Of a DNA stretch of 64,000 nt, positions 43,138-51,893 are shown piece after piece. Position 1 is the stretch's first letter, and every line of letters begins with the position of its first letter. This DNA comes from Chitinophagaceae bacterium UBA4407 (GTDB lineage Bacteria; Bacteroidota; Bacteroidia; Chitinophagales; Chitinophagaceae). The translations under genes and the position numbers were made by a program. The notes under the pieces were generated by a model. The model did no database searches and was not told where the DNA came from. It worked only from the letters and a program-made list of their open reading frames with translations. The stretch covers positions 40,175 through 104,174 of the forward strand of contig DGQT01000039.1 in assembly GCA_002390845.1 (NCBI GenBank), given 5' to 3'.

Positions 43138-43330
43138 ATGAACCCGGCAAAAGAATAAGCATGATGCATACGTTGCGTCGCACTCTTGTGCTGAGGAATC
43201 GCTATCAGCCATTGGCTGTTAGCTAATAACTACAGGCTAAGCGCTAAAAGCCTTTGCTGCTCATTGTTCAGAACGTACAAGTGAGTGACACAAGAGAAGC
43301 TTAATTTCAGTAATACAGCCCGGCACAAAA
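43138..43330. repeat. Hybrid A/B palindromic repeat
   Basis: Left: ATGAACCCGGC, core TTGCGTCGCACTCTTGTGCT (about 43173-43192). Loop CATTGGCTGTTAGCTAATAA and CCTTTGCTGCTCATTG. Right: AGAACGTACAAGTGAGTGAC (about 43270), AGAAGCTTAATT, CAGCCCGGCACAAAAAA. Confidence 0.85.
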
Positions 43331-43336
43331 AATTTA

Positions 43337-44185
43337 TTACAAGTTATCTTTCGCTATTACACTCCAGTCATCATTGCCATGGCCTTTGGCAATCCATTCA
43401 TCCATTGCAGCTGCAATGGCAGTTGTGGTAATTAAATGGGTTCCGGCCTGCGCTGCTGCACTTAGCATCAGTCCCGCATCTTTGCGGGCCATATTCAGTT
43501 CCCACGAAGGCTCGTTAAACTTACCTTCAATAATTTTCTTTAACCGCGCAGGAACGATTGAACCCGGGTTCCAGTTTGTAAAAAGTTCAAGCAATTCGTG
43601 CGAATGAATACCATGCGCTTTTGCAAGTGCAAGTGCATCTGAAAGCCCGGCTGTAATATTCAGCAAAAACAGGTTGCCGGTAAGTTTAATACCTGCTGCT
43701 TTACCTTCTTCGGGGCCAAAGTTGATAAACTTACCGGTCATTTTCGATAGTTCTGGTTGCAGTTGTTCTATTAAAGACTGATCGCCTGAAGCCAGCATAA
43801 AACCAGTGCTTTCCAAAGCATTTTGCGGCCCCATAAAAACAGGGGCATGCAGGTAAGTAAACCCTTTGCTTTTCCACCCAGCCGTTCTTTCTATGGCACC
43901 TTTGGCCGAAGTAGTCGTATGATCTATGATGATTGCACCGGCTTTAAAACCGTCACAGGCATTCTCTAATACTTCATCTACGGTTGTATCATCTTTAAGG
44001 GTAACATGAATAAAGTCTGCTCCCTGTACTGCCTGATTTGCGTGTTCAAATGCTTTGGCACCAAATGCTTCCAATGCTTTTGCTCTCGATGTTGTCCGGT
44101 TCCATACCTGCACTGTTTCGCCCTTTTGTAACATTGCCTTTACAAAATTCGAACCCAGTAAACCTATGCCTAAAAATGCTTTCAT
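43337..44185 (-). CDS. Beta-hydroxyacid dehydrogenase family (NAD-dependent)
   Basis: 282 aa. N-terminal Rossmann motif FLGIGLLGSNFVKAML (shortened relative to the usual GLGxMGxxMA), VWNRTTSRAKAL, substrate-binding APVFMGPQNALE, catalytic Lys in GIKLTGNLFLLNI, and C-terminal MARKDAGLMLSAA. Member of the 3-hydroxyisobutyrate/6-phosphogluconate-like dehydrogenases; likely reduces a beta-ketoacid or succinic semialdehyde-type substrate. Monocistronic, next to repeats. Confidence 0.9.
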   Translation of the reverse strand: MKAFLGIGLLGSNFVKAMLQKGETVQVWNRTTSRAKALEAFGAKAFEHANQAVQGADFIHVTLKDDTTVDEVLENACDGFKAGAIIIDHTTTSAKGAIERTAGWKSKGFTYLHAPVFMGPQNALESTGFMLASGDQSLIEQLQPELSKMTGKFINFGPEEGKAAGIKLTGNLFLLNITAGLSDALALAKAHGIHSHELLELFTNWNPGSIVPARLKKIIEGKFNEPSWELNMARKDAGLMLSAAAQAGTHLITTTAIAAAMDEWIAKGHGNDDWSVIAKDNL

Positions 44186-44289
44186 GATTGTTGTTATTTT
44201 TTATAAAGTTAAGAAGTACCTGCACAAACGATGCCTGAAAGAAAGAAGTAGTATATTTTTTAAGTAATGCATTTGGGGCTGTGAGCTTT

Positions 44290-44470
44290 TGAATAAACAT
44301 CAGCTACAGTACCGGCTGTTCGCTGCAAGTCCGCGCCACTCGTGCCTCGTGGCTGTGGGCTTTCCGCTTCCATCCGGCAGCCTTTGGGCGATAAATATTT
44401 ATCAGCATTCATTGCGCAACATCGTACTACGCAGCAATTGATTTGCTGCAGTGCAATAAATATTTTTTTT
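44290..44470. repeat. GC-rich repeat-like intergenic segment
   Basis: GGCTGTTCGCTGCAAGTCCG, CGCCACTCGTGCCTCGTGGC and GGGCTTTCCGCTTCCATCCG, followed by hairpin-forming GCAGCAATTGATTTGCTGC. Composition is unlike the flanks and resembles dispersed repeats of this phylum. No gene seen. Confidence 0.4.
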
Positions 44471-44489
44471 CAAAGCAAAGCACACGGCT

Positions 44490-44530
44490 CATGATAGTTG
44501 TGTTCTGCTGCTGTTTTATTTTTACCTTTC
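44490..44530 (+). promoter_or_regulatory. Promoter with CATGATAGTTG box
   Basis: CATGATAGTTGTG at 44490-44502 and, 33 bases from its start, TACCTTTC at 44523-44530 (-7-like). The same box at the same 33-base offset precedes the GH106-like gene. The predicted transcript carries a leader of about 115 bases before the Dabb gene. Confidence 0.45.
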
Positions 44531-44541
44531 AATCTTTCATC

Positions 44542-44583
44542 ATGGAAAATATTTTCGCGTTCTTCGGATTCATTTTTCTGTAG
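44542..44583 (+). CDS. Possible 13-aa leader peptide
   Basis: ATG at 44542 opens MENIFAFFGFIFL followed by TAG, four of 13 residues being Phe, just downstream of the 44490 promoter. A second small frame (MFQKIVLTKMQNKLI, from about 44609) ends overlapping the ATG of the Dabb gene. They could be regulatory leader peptides or chance. Confidence 0.2.
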   Translation: MENIFAFFGFIFL

Positions 44584-44652
44584 CCTTTCAGGTTTTCACG
44601 AGCAAACAATGTTTCAAAAGATCGTATTAACGAAAATGCAAAACAAACTTAT

Positions 44653-44949
44653 ATGATAAAGCATAGTGTTGTATTTAAACTAAAATATCCGCAGGGCTCA
44701 AAAGAAGAAACTGATTTTTTTGTGGCTTCGAAACAACTTGCAGCAATACCCGGGGTAGAAAATTTTGAATGTCTTAAACAGGTAAGCAAAATGAACAATT
44801 ACAGTTTTGGTTTAAGTATGCAATTTACCGATCAGCACGTGTACGATGCGTACAGCAATCATCCCGCACATCTTGCGTTTATTCAGCAACACTGGCTGCC
44901 GTCTGTAACAGATTTTATGGAGATTGATTATGAGCCAATGGCTCACTGA
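44653..44949 (+). CDS. Dabb (stress-responsive A/B barrel) family protein
   Basis: 98 aa, MIKHSVVFKLKYPQGSKEET, with VENFECLKQVSKMNNYSFGL and YSNHPAHLAFIQQHWLPSVT: the ferredoxin-like dimeric alpha/beta barrel domain, with the usual HxxF/HP features. Cytosolic; relatives are found in sugar-catabolic operons. It starts the plus-strand glycan block and its ATG overlaps a small upstream frame. Confidence 0.88.
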   Translation: MIKHSVVFKLKYPQGSKEETDFFVASKQLAAIPGVENFECLKQVSKMNNYSFGLSMQFTDQHVYDAYSNHPAHLAFIQQHWLPSVTDFMEIDYEPMAH

Positions 44950-44994
44950 ATTTTTAGTTTTACCGGAAACGCAGGCAGGTGCAGAATGCTGCTG

Positions 44995-45065
44995 AAGTAA
45001 AATAAACCGCACAAGTGTGTGACGCAACTCAGGTTAAATAGTATTACAAAAGCCTGGCACAAAAT
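44995..45065 (-). repeat. Type A repeat arm (right arm)
   Basis: CGCACAAGTGTGTGACGCAA core (about 45007-45026), CAGGTTAAATAG, AAAGCCTGGCACAAAA. Between the Dabb gene and the GH106-like gene, on the same strand. Confidence 0.75.
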
Positions 45066-45079
45066 CTTCCATAACAGTA

Positions 45080-45120
45080 CATGATGGTTGTTTGTTTCGC
45101 ATCTTTTACTTTTATCTTTC
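45080..45120 (+). promoter_or_regulatory. Promoter of the GH106-like gene, with CATGATGGTTG box
   Basis: CATGATGGTTGTTTG: the TTTG at 45091-45094 serves as a -33 element, and TATCTTTC at 45113-45120 after an 18-base spacer as -7. The CATGATRGTTG box overlaps the -33 region, a position suited to an operator. Confidence 0.5.
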
Positions 45121-45133
45121 AAACTTGTCATAA

Positions 45134-48100
45134 ATGAAGAAACTTTTCGTCTTTTGCGCTGCAACATTATTATCTGTTGCAACTTTCTCTCAAACAAACA
45201 ACGCATCAAAAGATAGTGTATATAAAGCTTTCATGGCACCACCAAACTCAGCAATGCCGCGTGTATGGTGGCATTGGATGAATGGCAATATTACCAAAGA
45301 TGGCATTCGTAAAGATCTTGAATGGATGCATCGGGTGGGTATTGGTGGCTTTCAGAATTTTGATGCTGCATTGGCTACGCCGCAGATCGTGGAGAAGCGC
45401 TTAACTTATATGACGCCTGAATGGAAAGATGCTTTTAAGTTTACTACAAAACTTGCAGATTCGTTGCATCTTGAAATGGCCATTGCAGGTTCGCCGGGAT
45501 GGAGCGAAAGTGGTGGTCCGTGGGTAAAGCCGGAAGATGGCATGAAGAAAATTGTGTGGACAGAAACACGTGTTAAAGCAGGTGCATCAAACATTACAGT
45601 GCCAAAGCCATCAGGTGTTACAGGGCCTTTTCAGAATATTGAGTTGCAGCCTGGATTTGGAGAGTCACCAGAAGATATGAAGCAACATAATTTCTATAAA
45701 GACATCGCAGTTGTTGCTTATAAATTACCGGAAGCTGATAAGTTGTTAAGTGACCTTAGTGCAGTTGTTACATCAAGTGGTGGCAATTTTTCTTTATCAC
45801 AATTAACAGACGGAGATTTAGGAGCAACAGTTCTTTTACCAAGAGATACAGTTGCGGGTTTTGGATGGATACAGTTTGCATTTTCTCAACCACAAACAAT
45901 TAAAGCAATAACAATGGTAGGTGGTGGTAATCCCGGTGTTTTTGGAATGGGTGCTGATGCAAAAGATAGCCGCAAACTGGAAGCAAGTGATGATGGTATT
46001 AATTATAAATTGATCTGCATTGTAACTCCGGGTACTGTGTTGGAGCAAACAATTACCATACCTGCAACTACTGCAAAATATTTTCGTGTTACGGTAAAGA
46101 ACCCGCCAAAGCCCGTGAACATGGGTGCTGCATTTGGTTTGGGCGGTGCTGCTGAACCTAAAGATCCCGGTGGTACTGCTATTGCAGAAATTGTTTTGCA
46201 TACTGCAGATCGCATCAACATGATTGAAGAAAAAGATGCGTTTGCACCGGTTGGGGATCTTGATAAAAAAGCAACTACAAGTGCAAATGATGTTGTTAAC
46301 ACAAATGATATCATTGATCTTACCAGTAAACTAAATGCAGATGGAACATTGAACTGGACTGCTCCTTCCGGCGAATGGAATATTGTTCGCTTTGGTTACT
46401 CGCTGATGGGAATCACCAACCATCCGGCTTCTCCTGAAGCAACAGGATTGGAAGTTGATAAATTAGATCCGGTTGCTATCAAAAATTATTTCAATAATTA
46501 TCTTGATCAATACAAAGAAGCAACAGGTGGTTTAATGGGAAGCAAAGGCGGCTTGCAATTTATGGTAACAGATAGCTGGGAAGCTGGTGCACAAAACTGG
46601 ACTGCCAATCTTCCCGCAGAGTTTCTGAAACGCCGTGGCTATAGTATTATTCCATGGTTGCCTGTATTAACCGGGCAAGTAATAAAGAGTGCCGAAGCAA
46701 GTGAGCAATTCCTGTTTGATTTCAGGCATACACTTAGCGAACTTGTTGCAGAATATCATTACGATGGATTAACAAAAATTCTTGCGGCACATGGTATGAA
46801 ACGTTATACAGAATCACATGAAGATGGCCGCGCAATAATAGCAGATGGCATGGAAGTAAAAAGAACCGCTGCAATACCAATGTCTGCATTATGGACACCA
46901 AATGCTTTTATCAACCAGAACGACCAGACAAAACACACTGTTGATATTCGTGAGTCTGCATCTGTTGCACATATCTACGGGCAAAATCTTGTAGCCGCTG
47001 AAAGCCTTACTGCGCTTGGAATTGGAGGAACAGCATGGTCTTATTATCCGGAGAATTTAAAACCAAGTGTTGATCTTGAATTAGCAAGTGGCTTGAACAG
47101 GTTTGTAATTCACTGCTCTCCACACCAACCGGTAGATGACAAGATTCCTGGTCTTGGTCTCGGACCATTTGGTCAGTGGTACACACGTCATGAAACATGG
47201 GCAGAACAGGCAGTAGCATGGAATGCTTATATCTCCAGGAGCAGCTACATGTTACAACAAGGCAAGTTTATTGCAGACATTGTTTACTACTATGGAGAAG
47301 ATAACAACATCACTTCTTTGTTTGGTAAAAAGCCACCAACAATTCCTGAAGGATACAATTACGATTTCATCAATGCTGATGCACTCATTAATGTATTATC
47401 ATTTAAAGATGGTAAACTCACCACGCCAAGCGGCATGAGTTATCGTGTGTTGGTATTGGATAGCAATGCAACAAAAATGTCATTGCCTGTATTGCGCAAA
47501 ATAAGTGCGCTGGTAAAAGCAGGCGCAACTGTTGCAGGTGTTAAGCCAACAGCAACACCAAGCCTTGCAGATGATCAGGATGAATTTAATAAACTTGTTA
47601 GTGAAATTTGGTCTTCATCAAACACAAAAGTTACTGAAGGAAAATCTTTAAGTGATGTATTGAATATTGCTCCTGATTTTGCTTACACAAAACCGAATAG
47701 CAGTACAAAGTTGTTATACGTGCATCGCAAAACAATTGACCGTGATATTTATTGGGTAAACAGCAGAACAAGCGATTTACAGGATCTCGAAGCAACATTC
47801 CGTGTGGATGGAAAAGTGCCTGAGTTATGGCTTGCAGAAACAGGAAAAACAGAACCGCTTTCTTACAGCATTGCAAATGGCGTTACAAAAGTTAAACTAC
47901 ACATGGAGCCTAACGAGACGTTCTTTATAGTGTTCAAAGACAAGGCAACAAAAACTACTGTTGAACTACCCACTCTAAAAGTAAAAGAACTTGCAACCAT
48001 AAGTGGTGAATGGAAAATAGATTTTCAGAAAGACCGTGGTGCACCTGCTTCAATAAAAGTGAATGAGCTGTCTTCATTTACAAAGAATGCAGATGCCGGG

Positions 48101-48478
48101 GTAAAATATTTTTCCGGCACAGCCACTTATACAAAAACCATTACAGCGCCTGCAGATTGGTTTAAAAAAGATTCGGAGTTGTGGTTGAACCTTGGCGATG
48201 TAAAGAACCTTGCAGAAGTAATTGTGAATGGAAAATCATTGGGCATTCTCTGGAAAAAACCTTTCCGTGTTAATATAACCAGTGCATTAAAGCCCGGCTC
48301 AAATACAGTGCTGGTAAAGGTTACAAATCTTTGGGTAAACCGTTTGATCGGCGATGCACAACCAAATGCTACCCAAAAAATTACTTATACAACTATGCCT
48401 TTTTACCAGGCCAATTCACCATTGCAACCTTCAGGTTTGTTAGGCCCGGTGCAGATAATTTCTGTTAACAGGAAGTAG
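45134..48478 (+). CDS. GH106-like glycoside hydrolase (alpha-L-rhamnosidase type)
   Basis: 1114 aa, signal peptide (MKKLFVFCAATLLSVATFSQ). Motifs: AMPRVWWHWMNGNITKDGIR, DLEWMHRVGIGGFQNFDAAL, MAIAGSPGWSESGGPWV, MVTDSWEAGAQNWT and TESHEDGRAII fit the GH106 group, whose members remove alpha-L-rhamnose. A galactose-binding-like domain follows (about residues 205-355), and the C-terminus is a jelly-roll sugar-binding domain (AEVIVNGKSLGILWKKPFRV). It exits to the periplasm or surface. With the GH78 enzyme 7.6 kb further on, it points to breakdown of rhamnose-containing glycans. Exact substrate unknown. Confidence 0.82.
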   Translation: MKKLFVFCAATLLSVATFSQTNNASKDSVYKAFMAPPNSAMPRVWWHWMNGNITKDGIRKDLEWMHRVGIGGFQNFDAALATPQIVEKRLTYMTPEWKDAFKFTTKLADSLHLEMAIAGSPGWSESGGPWVKPEDGMKKIVWTETRVKAGASNITVPKPSGVTGPFQNIELQPGFGESPEDMKQHNFYKDIAVVAYKLPEADKLLSDLSAVVTSSGGNFSLSQLTDGDLGATVLLPRDTVAGFGWIQFAFSQPQTIKAITMVGGGNPGVFGMGADAKDSRKLEASDDGINYKLICIVTPGTVLEQTITIPATTAKYFRVTVKNPPKPVNMGAAFGLGGAAEPKDPGGTAIAEIVLHTADRINMIEEKDAFAPVGDLDKKATTSANDVVNTNDIIDLTSKLNADGTLNWTAPSGEWNIVRFGYSLMGITNHPASPEATGLEVDKLDPVAIKNYFNNYLDQYKEATGGLMGSKGGLQFMVTDSWEAGAQNWTANLPAEFLKRRGYSIIPWLPVLTGQVIKSAEASEQFLFDFRHTLSELVAEYHYDGLTKILAAHGMKRYTESHEDGRAIIADGMEVKRTAAIPMSALWTPNAFINQNDQTKHTVDIRESASVAHIYGQNLVAAESLTALGIGGTAWSYYPENLKPSVDLELASGLNRFVIHCSPHQPVDDKIPGLGLGPFGQWYTRHETWAEQAVAWNAYISRSSYMLQQGKFIADIVYYYGEDNNITSLFGKKPPTIPEGYNYDFINADALINVLSFKDGKLTTPSGMSYRVLVLDSNATKMSLPVLRKISALVKAGATVAGVKPTATPSLADDQDEFNKLVSEIWSSSNTKVTEGKSLSDVLNIAPDFAYTKPNSSTKLLYVHRKTIDRDIYWVNSRTSDLQDLEATFRVDGKVPELWLAETGKTEPLSYSIANGVTKVKLHMEPNETFFIVFKDKATKTTVELPTLKVKELATISGEWKIDFQKDRGAPASIKVNELSSFTKNADAGVKYFSGTATYTKTITAPADWFKKDSELWLNLGDVKNLAEVIVNGKSLGILWKKPFRVNITSALKPGSNTVLVKVTNLWVNRLIGDAQPNATQKITYTTMPFYQANSPLQPSGLLGPVQIISVNRK

Positions 48479-48483
48479 GAATT

Positions 48484-48600
48484 TTTATGAGCCAAACAAT
48501 AGAATAAGTATGAGGCTTTTGTTGCGTCGCACTCTTGTACGTTCAGTTCAATATTGAGCAAAGCTTACAAGAGTGCAACGCAATACTTAATTTTATAGCT
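48484..48600. repeat. Type A palindromic repeat, compact full element
   Basis: Left: TTTTTATGAGCC, ATGAGGCTTTTG, core TTGCGTCGCACTCTTGTACG (about 48522-48541). The loop is only TTCAGTTCAATATTGAGCAA before the right arm ACAAGAGTGCAACGCAATAC. The clearest short hairpin of the family. Confidence 0.9.
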
Positions 48601-48614
48601 CTTAAAATAAAGCA

Positions 48615-49481
48615 ATGAAGAAAATATTATCAGCCTTATTTATACTTACAGCATTTTATTCAAATGCTCAAACAGTAATACCGCTTTATAAAGGCGCAGC
48701 ACCCGGTTCAGAAAACTGGAACTGGAATGAGACACAAATCAAAGCTGATATCGGCGCAATCATAATGGATGTTTCGCATCCTTCAATAACCGCTTATGTA
48801 CCTGCAAATCCAAATGGTACAGCAGTAATTATTGCACCCGGTGGTGCATTTCATGTGCTTGCTTTTGATCTGGAAGGAACTGAAGTAGCAAAGCGTTTGA
48901 ATGCAAAAGGCATAACTGCTTTTGTGTTGAAATACCGCGTGGTGCATAATGATCCTGCACATCCTGAAAACAGTATTGGCGCATTAATGTCAAGTGGGAA
49001 TTTTAAAAAACTTGATTCACTCAATGCACCCGTTGTGCCGCTTGCCATTCAGGATGGATTGACTGCTGTAAAATATGTTCGTCAGCATGCTGCTGAATAT
49101 AAAATTGATCCAACCAAAATTGGATTTATGGGTTTTTCTGCAGGTGGAACGGTTACCATGTGTGTTGTATATAATGCTACAGATGAAAGCCGTCCTAACT
49201 TTGTTGCGCCAATTTACGCATACGAAAAAGCGATTATTGGCTCAACAGTGCCATCTGCTAATACGCCCATTTTTATTACCGCAGCCAGCGATGACGATCT
49301 TGGCCTTGCAACACATAGTGTTCATCTTTATTTAAAATGGCTTGAAGCAAAGCAACCCGCTGAGTTGCACATGTATGAAAGCGGTAAGCACGGTTTTGGT
49401 ACAAAGAAACAAGGTCTTCCTGTAGACTCATGGATGGACAGATTTGCCGACTGGCTTACGAACAATGGCCTGATAAAATAA
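48615..49481 (+). CDS. Exported alpha/beta hydrolase (acetyl-xylan-esterase-like)
   Basis: 288 aa: signal peptide (MKKILSALFILTAFYSNAQ), oxyanion region VIIAPGGAFHVLAFDLEG, nucleophile elbow MGFSAGGTVTM, acidic DDDLGL and catalytic His in SGKHGFGTK. Belongs to the BD-FAE/endo-xylanase-associated esterase group; likely deacylates glycans before or during rhamnosidase action. It lies between the GH106-like and oxidase genes on the same strand. Confidence 0.88.
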   Translation: MKKILSALFILTAFYSNAQTVIPLYKGAAPGSENWNWNETQIKADIGAIIMDVSHPSITAYVPANPNGTAVIIAPGGAFHVLAFDLEGTEVAKRLNAKGITAFVLKYRVVHNDPAHPENSIGALMSSGNFKKLDSLNAPVVPLAIQDGLTAVKYVRQHAAEYKIDPTKIGFMGFSAGGTVTMCVVYNATDESRPNFVAPIYAYEKAIIGSTVPSANTPIFITAASDDDLGLATHSVHLYLKWLEAKQPAELHMYESGKHGFGTKKQGLPVDSWMDRFADWLTNNGLIK

Positions 49482-49494
49482 TAATGAAGAATAG

Positions 49495-49637
49495 TGATGA
49501 GCCCGGCTGTTTAATATGAATGAGGCTTTACTTGCGTCGCACAATTTATCGTTTAGCTCAATATTGAACAAAGCGTATAAGAGTGCGACGCAACAATGCT
49601 TAATAGAATTACATAAGTTTGGTACAAAAAAATTATT
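49495..49637. repeat. Type A palindromic repeat, full element
   Basis: Left: GATGAGCCCGGC, ATGAGGCTTTAC, core TTGCGTCGCACAATTTATCG. The loop AGCTCAATATTGAACAAAGC resembles the 48484 element. Right: AGAGTGCGACGCAAC, ATGCTTAATAG, TTTGGTACAAAAAAA. Confidence 0.85.
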
Positions 49638-49650
49638 CGGATAAATCAAC

Positions 49651-50802
49651 ATGGAAATAAAATACAACAGCAATTATCCGTCAATGGATGACCTGCGGAA
49701 AAAAGCGCAACAAAAGATTCCGCGATTTGCGTTTGAATATCTTGATGGCGGCTGCAATGAAGATGTAAACCTTGCAAAGAATACTGCAGATTTGCGTAAT
49801 GTGGAATTAAAGCCATACTACCTGAACAATTATGCAGGTGCTGATTTGAGAACAGAATTATTTGGTCATGTGTATGATGCGCCTTTTGGAATTGCACCGG
49901 TTGGTTTACAGGGATTGATTTGGCCAAACGCACCTGAAATACTTGCCAGGGCAGCGTTTCAACACAACATACCTTTTGTATTGAGCACAGTCACCACCTC
50001 GTCTATCGAACGCATTAGCGAACTGACAGAAGGAAGAGCATGGTATCAATTGTATCATCCTGCAGAGATCCGTGTAAGGGATAGCATTATTCAAAGAGCG
50101 GCTGCGGCGCAATGCCCGGTGCTTGTGGTGCTTTGTGATGTGCCATCCTTTGGCTACAGACCTAGGGATATAAGAAACGGATTAGCGATGCCCCCAAAAA
50201 TGACGTTGGAAAATATTTTGCAGATCATGGGCAAGCCTGAATGGGCGATGAAAACATTAATCCATGGAATACCTGGGTTTGAAACACTGAAACCATATAT
50301 GCCGAAAGGATTGAACATGAAACAGCTTGGCGCTTTTATGAACAAAACTTTTTCCGGAAGATTGAACGAAGAAAGAATAAAGCCGATTCGTGACATGTGG
50401 AAAGGCAAACTGGTATTGAAAGGAGTAGCTAGCGAAGAAGATACAGAAATGGCTTTGCGTTTGGGTTTTGATGGCATCATTGTTTCCAATCATGGCGGCA
50501 GGCAATTGGATGCGGGACAATCGGCTATTAAATCGTTGTCACCAATCGTGCAAAAATATAAAGACAAGCTTACAATCATGATGGACAGCGGTGTACGCTC
50601 GGGCCCGGATGTAGCAAGAACAATGGCCAGTGGCGCTGACTTCACGTTTATGGGCAGGTCTTTTATGTATGGCGTTGCAGCATTAGGCAATGAGGGCGGA
50701 AACCATACCATCTCTATATTAAAAACACAGTTGAAGCAAGTGATGGAACAGGTGTGCTGCACTAATGTAAAAGACTTGTCAGAACATATTATTCATTCAT
50801 AA
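49651..50802 (+). CDS. FMN-dependent alpha-hydroxy-acid oxidase/dehydrogenase
   Basis: 383 aa, LldD/glycolate-oxidase family TIM barrel, cytosolic. FAFEYLDGGCNED (N-terminal), FGIAPVGLQGLIWP, STVTTSSIERI, WYQLYHP, LKGVASEEDTEMAL (Lys), the catalytic His in IVSNHGGRQLD, and MDSGVRSGPDVARTM with GADFTFMGRSFMYG for phosphate. Likely oxidises L-lactate or a similar 2-hydroxyacid. Rhamnose breakdown yields lactaldehyde and then lactate in some pathways, so a link is plausible but inferred. Confidence 0.92.
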   Translation: MEIKYNSNYPSMDDLRKKAQQKIPRFAFEYLDGGCNEDVNLAKNTADLRNVELKPYYLNNYAGADLRTELFGHVYDAPFGIAPVGLQGLIWPNAPEILARAAFQHNIPFVLSTVTTSSIERISELTEGRAWYQLYHPAEIRVRDSIIQRAAAAQCPVLVVLCDVPSFGYRPRDIRNGLAMPPKMTLENILQIMGKPEWAMKTLIHGIPGFETLKPYMPKGLNMKQLGAFMNKTFSGRLNEERIKPIRDMWKGKLVLKGVASEEDTEMALRLGFDGIIVSNHGGRQLDAGQSAIKSLSPIVQKYKDKLTIMMDSGVRSGPDVARTMASGADFTFMGRSFMYGVAALGNEGGNHTISILKTQLKQVMEQVCCTNVKDLSEHIIHS

Positions 50803-50889
50803 TAGAAAATAAATCAGGCAAATAAATTATTGCGGATATTTATGGTCTTAATATGAATCTTCATTTAAACACGATTTCAAATACATAAC

Positions 50890-51768
50890 ATGAAAAAGAT
50901 AACAGGCTTGCTTTTCTTTGCCACAGTAATTTTTGCTGCATGTAACAATGCACAGCAATCTTCAACTACCGGCGACTCAACTTCAACATCTTCTGTAGAT
51001 GCTGCAAAAGACTGGAAGTTTGGCGTTGCATTATGGACATTTCATGATGTAAATTTCCCTCAGTCACTGGATAAAACAGATAGTGCAGGCATTGTTTATA
51101 TAGAGCCCAATACCTTTCACAGCGCAGGCCCTGAATTTAAGGATTCAATGATCTTGCAGCTCTCACCATCGGGCATTGAAAAACTGAAAGCATTGATTGC
51201 GCAGAAAGGTTTGAAGATAGAATCCATTTATATTGTTGGCGATTCAACAATCGGTTCATGGAAAAAGCAATTTGATATCGCAAAAGAATTTGGTGTGGAG
51301 TATGTAACAACTGAACCACCGCTGAATATGTGGAACAGTATCGATAGCCTTGCAGGTGCTTATGGAATTAAAGTTGCCATTCACGAACATTGGAAAGGTG
51401 TAAGCCATTACTGGAACACAGATACAACATTAATGGCTATACAGGGTCATCCGAATTTTGGCGTGTGTGCAGATCTTGGCCATTGGCCAAAGAGCGGCGT
51501 TGATCCGCTTGATGCAATAAAAAAATTAAGCGGCCATATCATCGGCATTCATTTAAAAGATATTGCCGCGTATAATGATCCAACTTTAAAAGATGTAGTT
51601 GTGGGCACAGGCGTGGTTAAATTTCCCGAAATATTTGCAGAATTGAAAAAGCAGAACTTCAACGGGCATATTTACATAGAACGCGATTCTATAGAACCCG
51701 GCGGCAATGTGGCTTCAGTAATGCAGGAACTAAAATATTATAACGACCAGGTGAGTAAGTTGAAATAA
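50890..51768 (+). CDS. Sugar phosphate isomerase/epimerase-like lipoprotein
   Basis: 292 aa. Lipobox FAACNN after a short hydrophobic signal, so it is probably lipid-anchored in the envelope; then a Ser/Thr-rich linker and a xylose-isomerase-like TIM barrel. Visible metal-type positions: IEPNTFH, TTEPPLN, VAIHEHWKG, CADLGHW, IIGIHLKD, IYIERDS. A secreted member of this family probably acts on a sugar or keto-sugar outside the cytoplasm. Same strand as its neighbours. Confidence 0.88.
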   Translation: MKKITGLLFFATVIFAACNNAQQSSTTGDSTSTSSVDAAKDWKFGVALWTFHDVNFPQSLDKTDSAGIVYIEPNTFHSAGPEFKDSMILQLSPSGIEKLKALIAQKGLKIESIYIVGDSTIGSWKKQFDIAKEFGVEYVTTEPPLNMWNSIDSLAGAYGIKVAIHEHWKGVSHYWNTDTTLMAIQGHPNFGVCADLGHWPKSGVDPLDAIKKLSGHIIGIHLKDIAAYNDPTLKDVVVGTGVVKFPEIFAELKKQNFNGHIYIERDSIEPGGNVASVMQELKYYNDQVSKLK

Positions 51769-51777
51769 GAACAGTAT

Positions 51778-51845
51778 TGGCCCAGCTAAGTTATTTCATA
51801 GCATCGTCTGTTGCGTCGCACCCGTGTACATTCTGTAATACTTTT
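51778..51845 (+). repeat. A/C-type repeat arm
   Basis: GGCCCAGC outer box, TTTCATAGCATCG (type C), then TTGCGTCGCACCCGTGTACA (type A-like core). Mixed character within one arm. Confidence 0.7.
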
Positions 51846-51893
51846 CAGCTAAGCATCACAGTCATAGTTCGTCATATTTTGTAAATTTATTCT

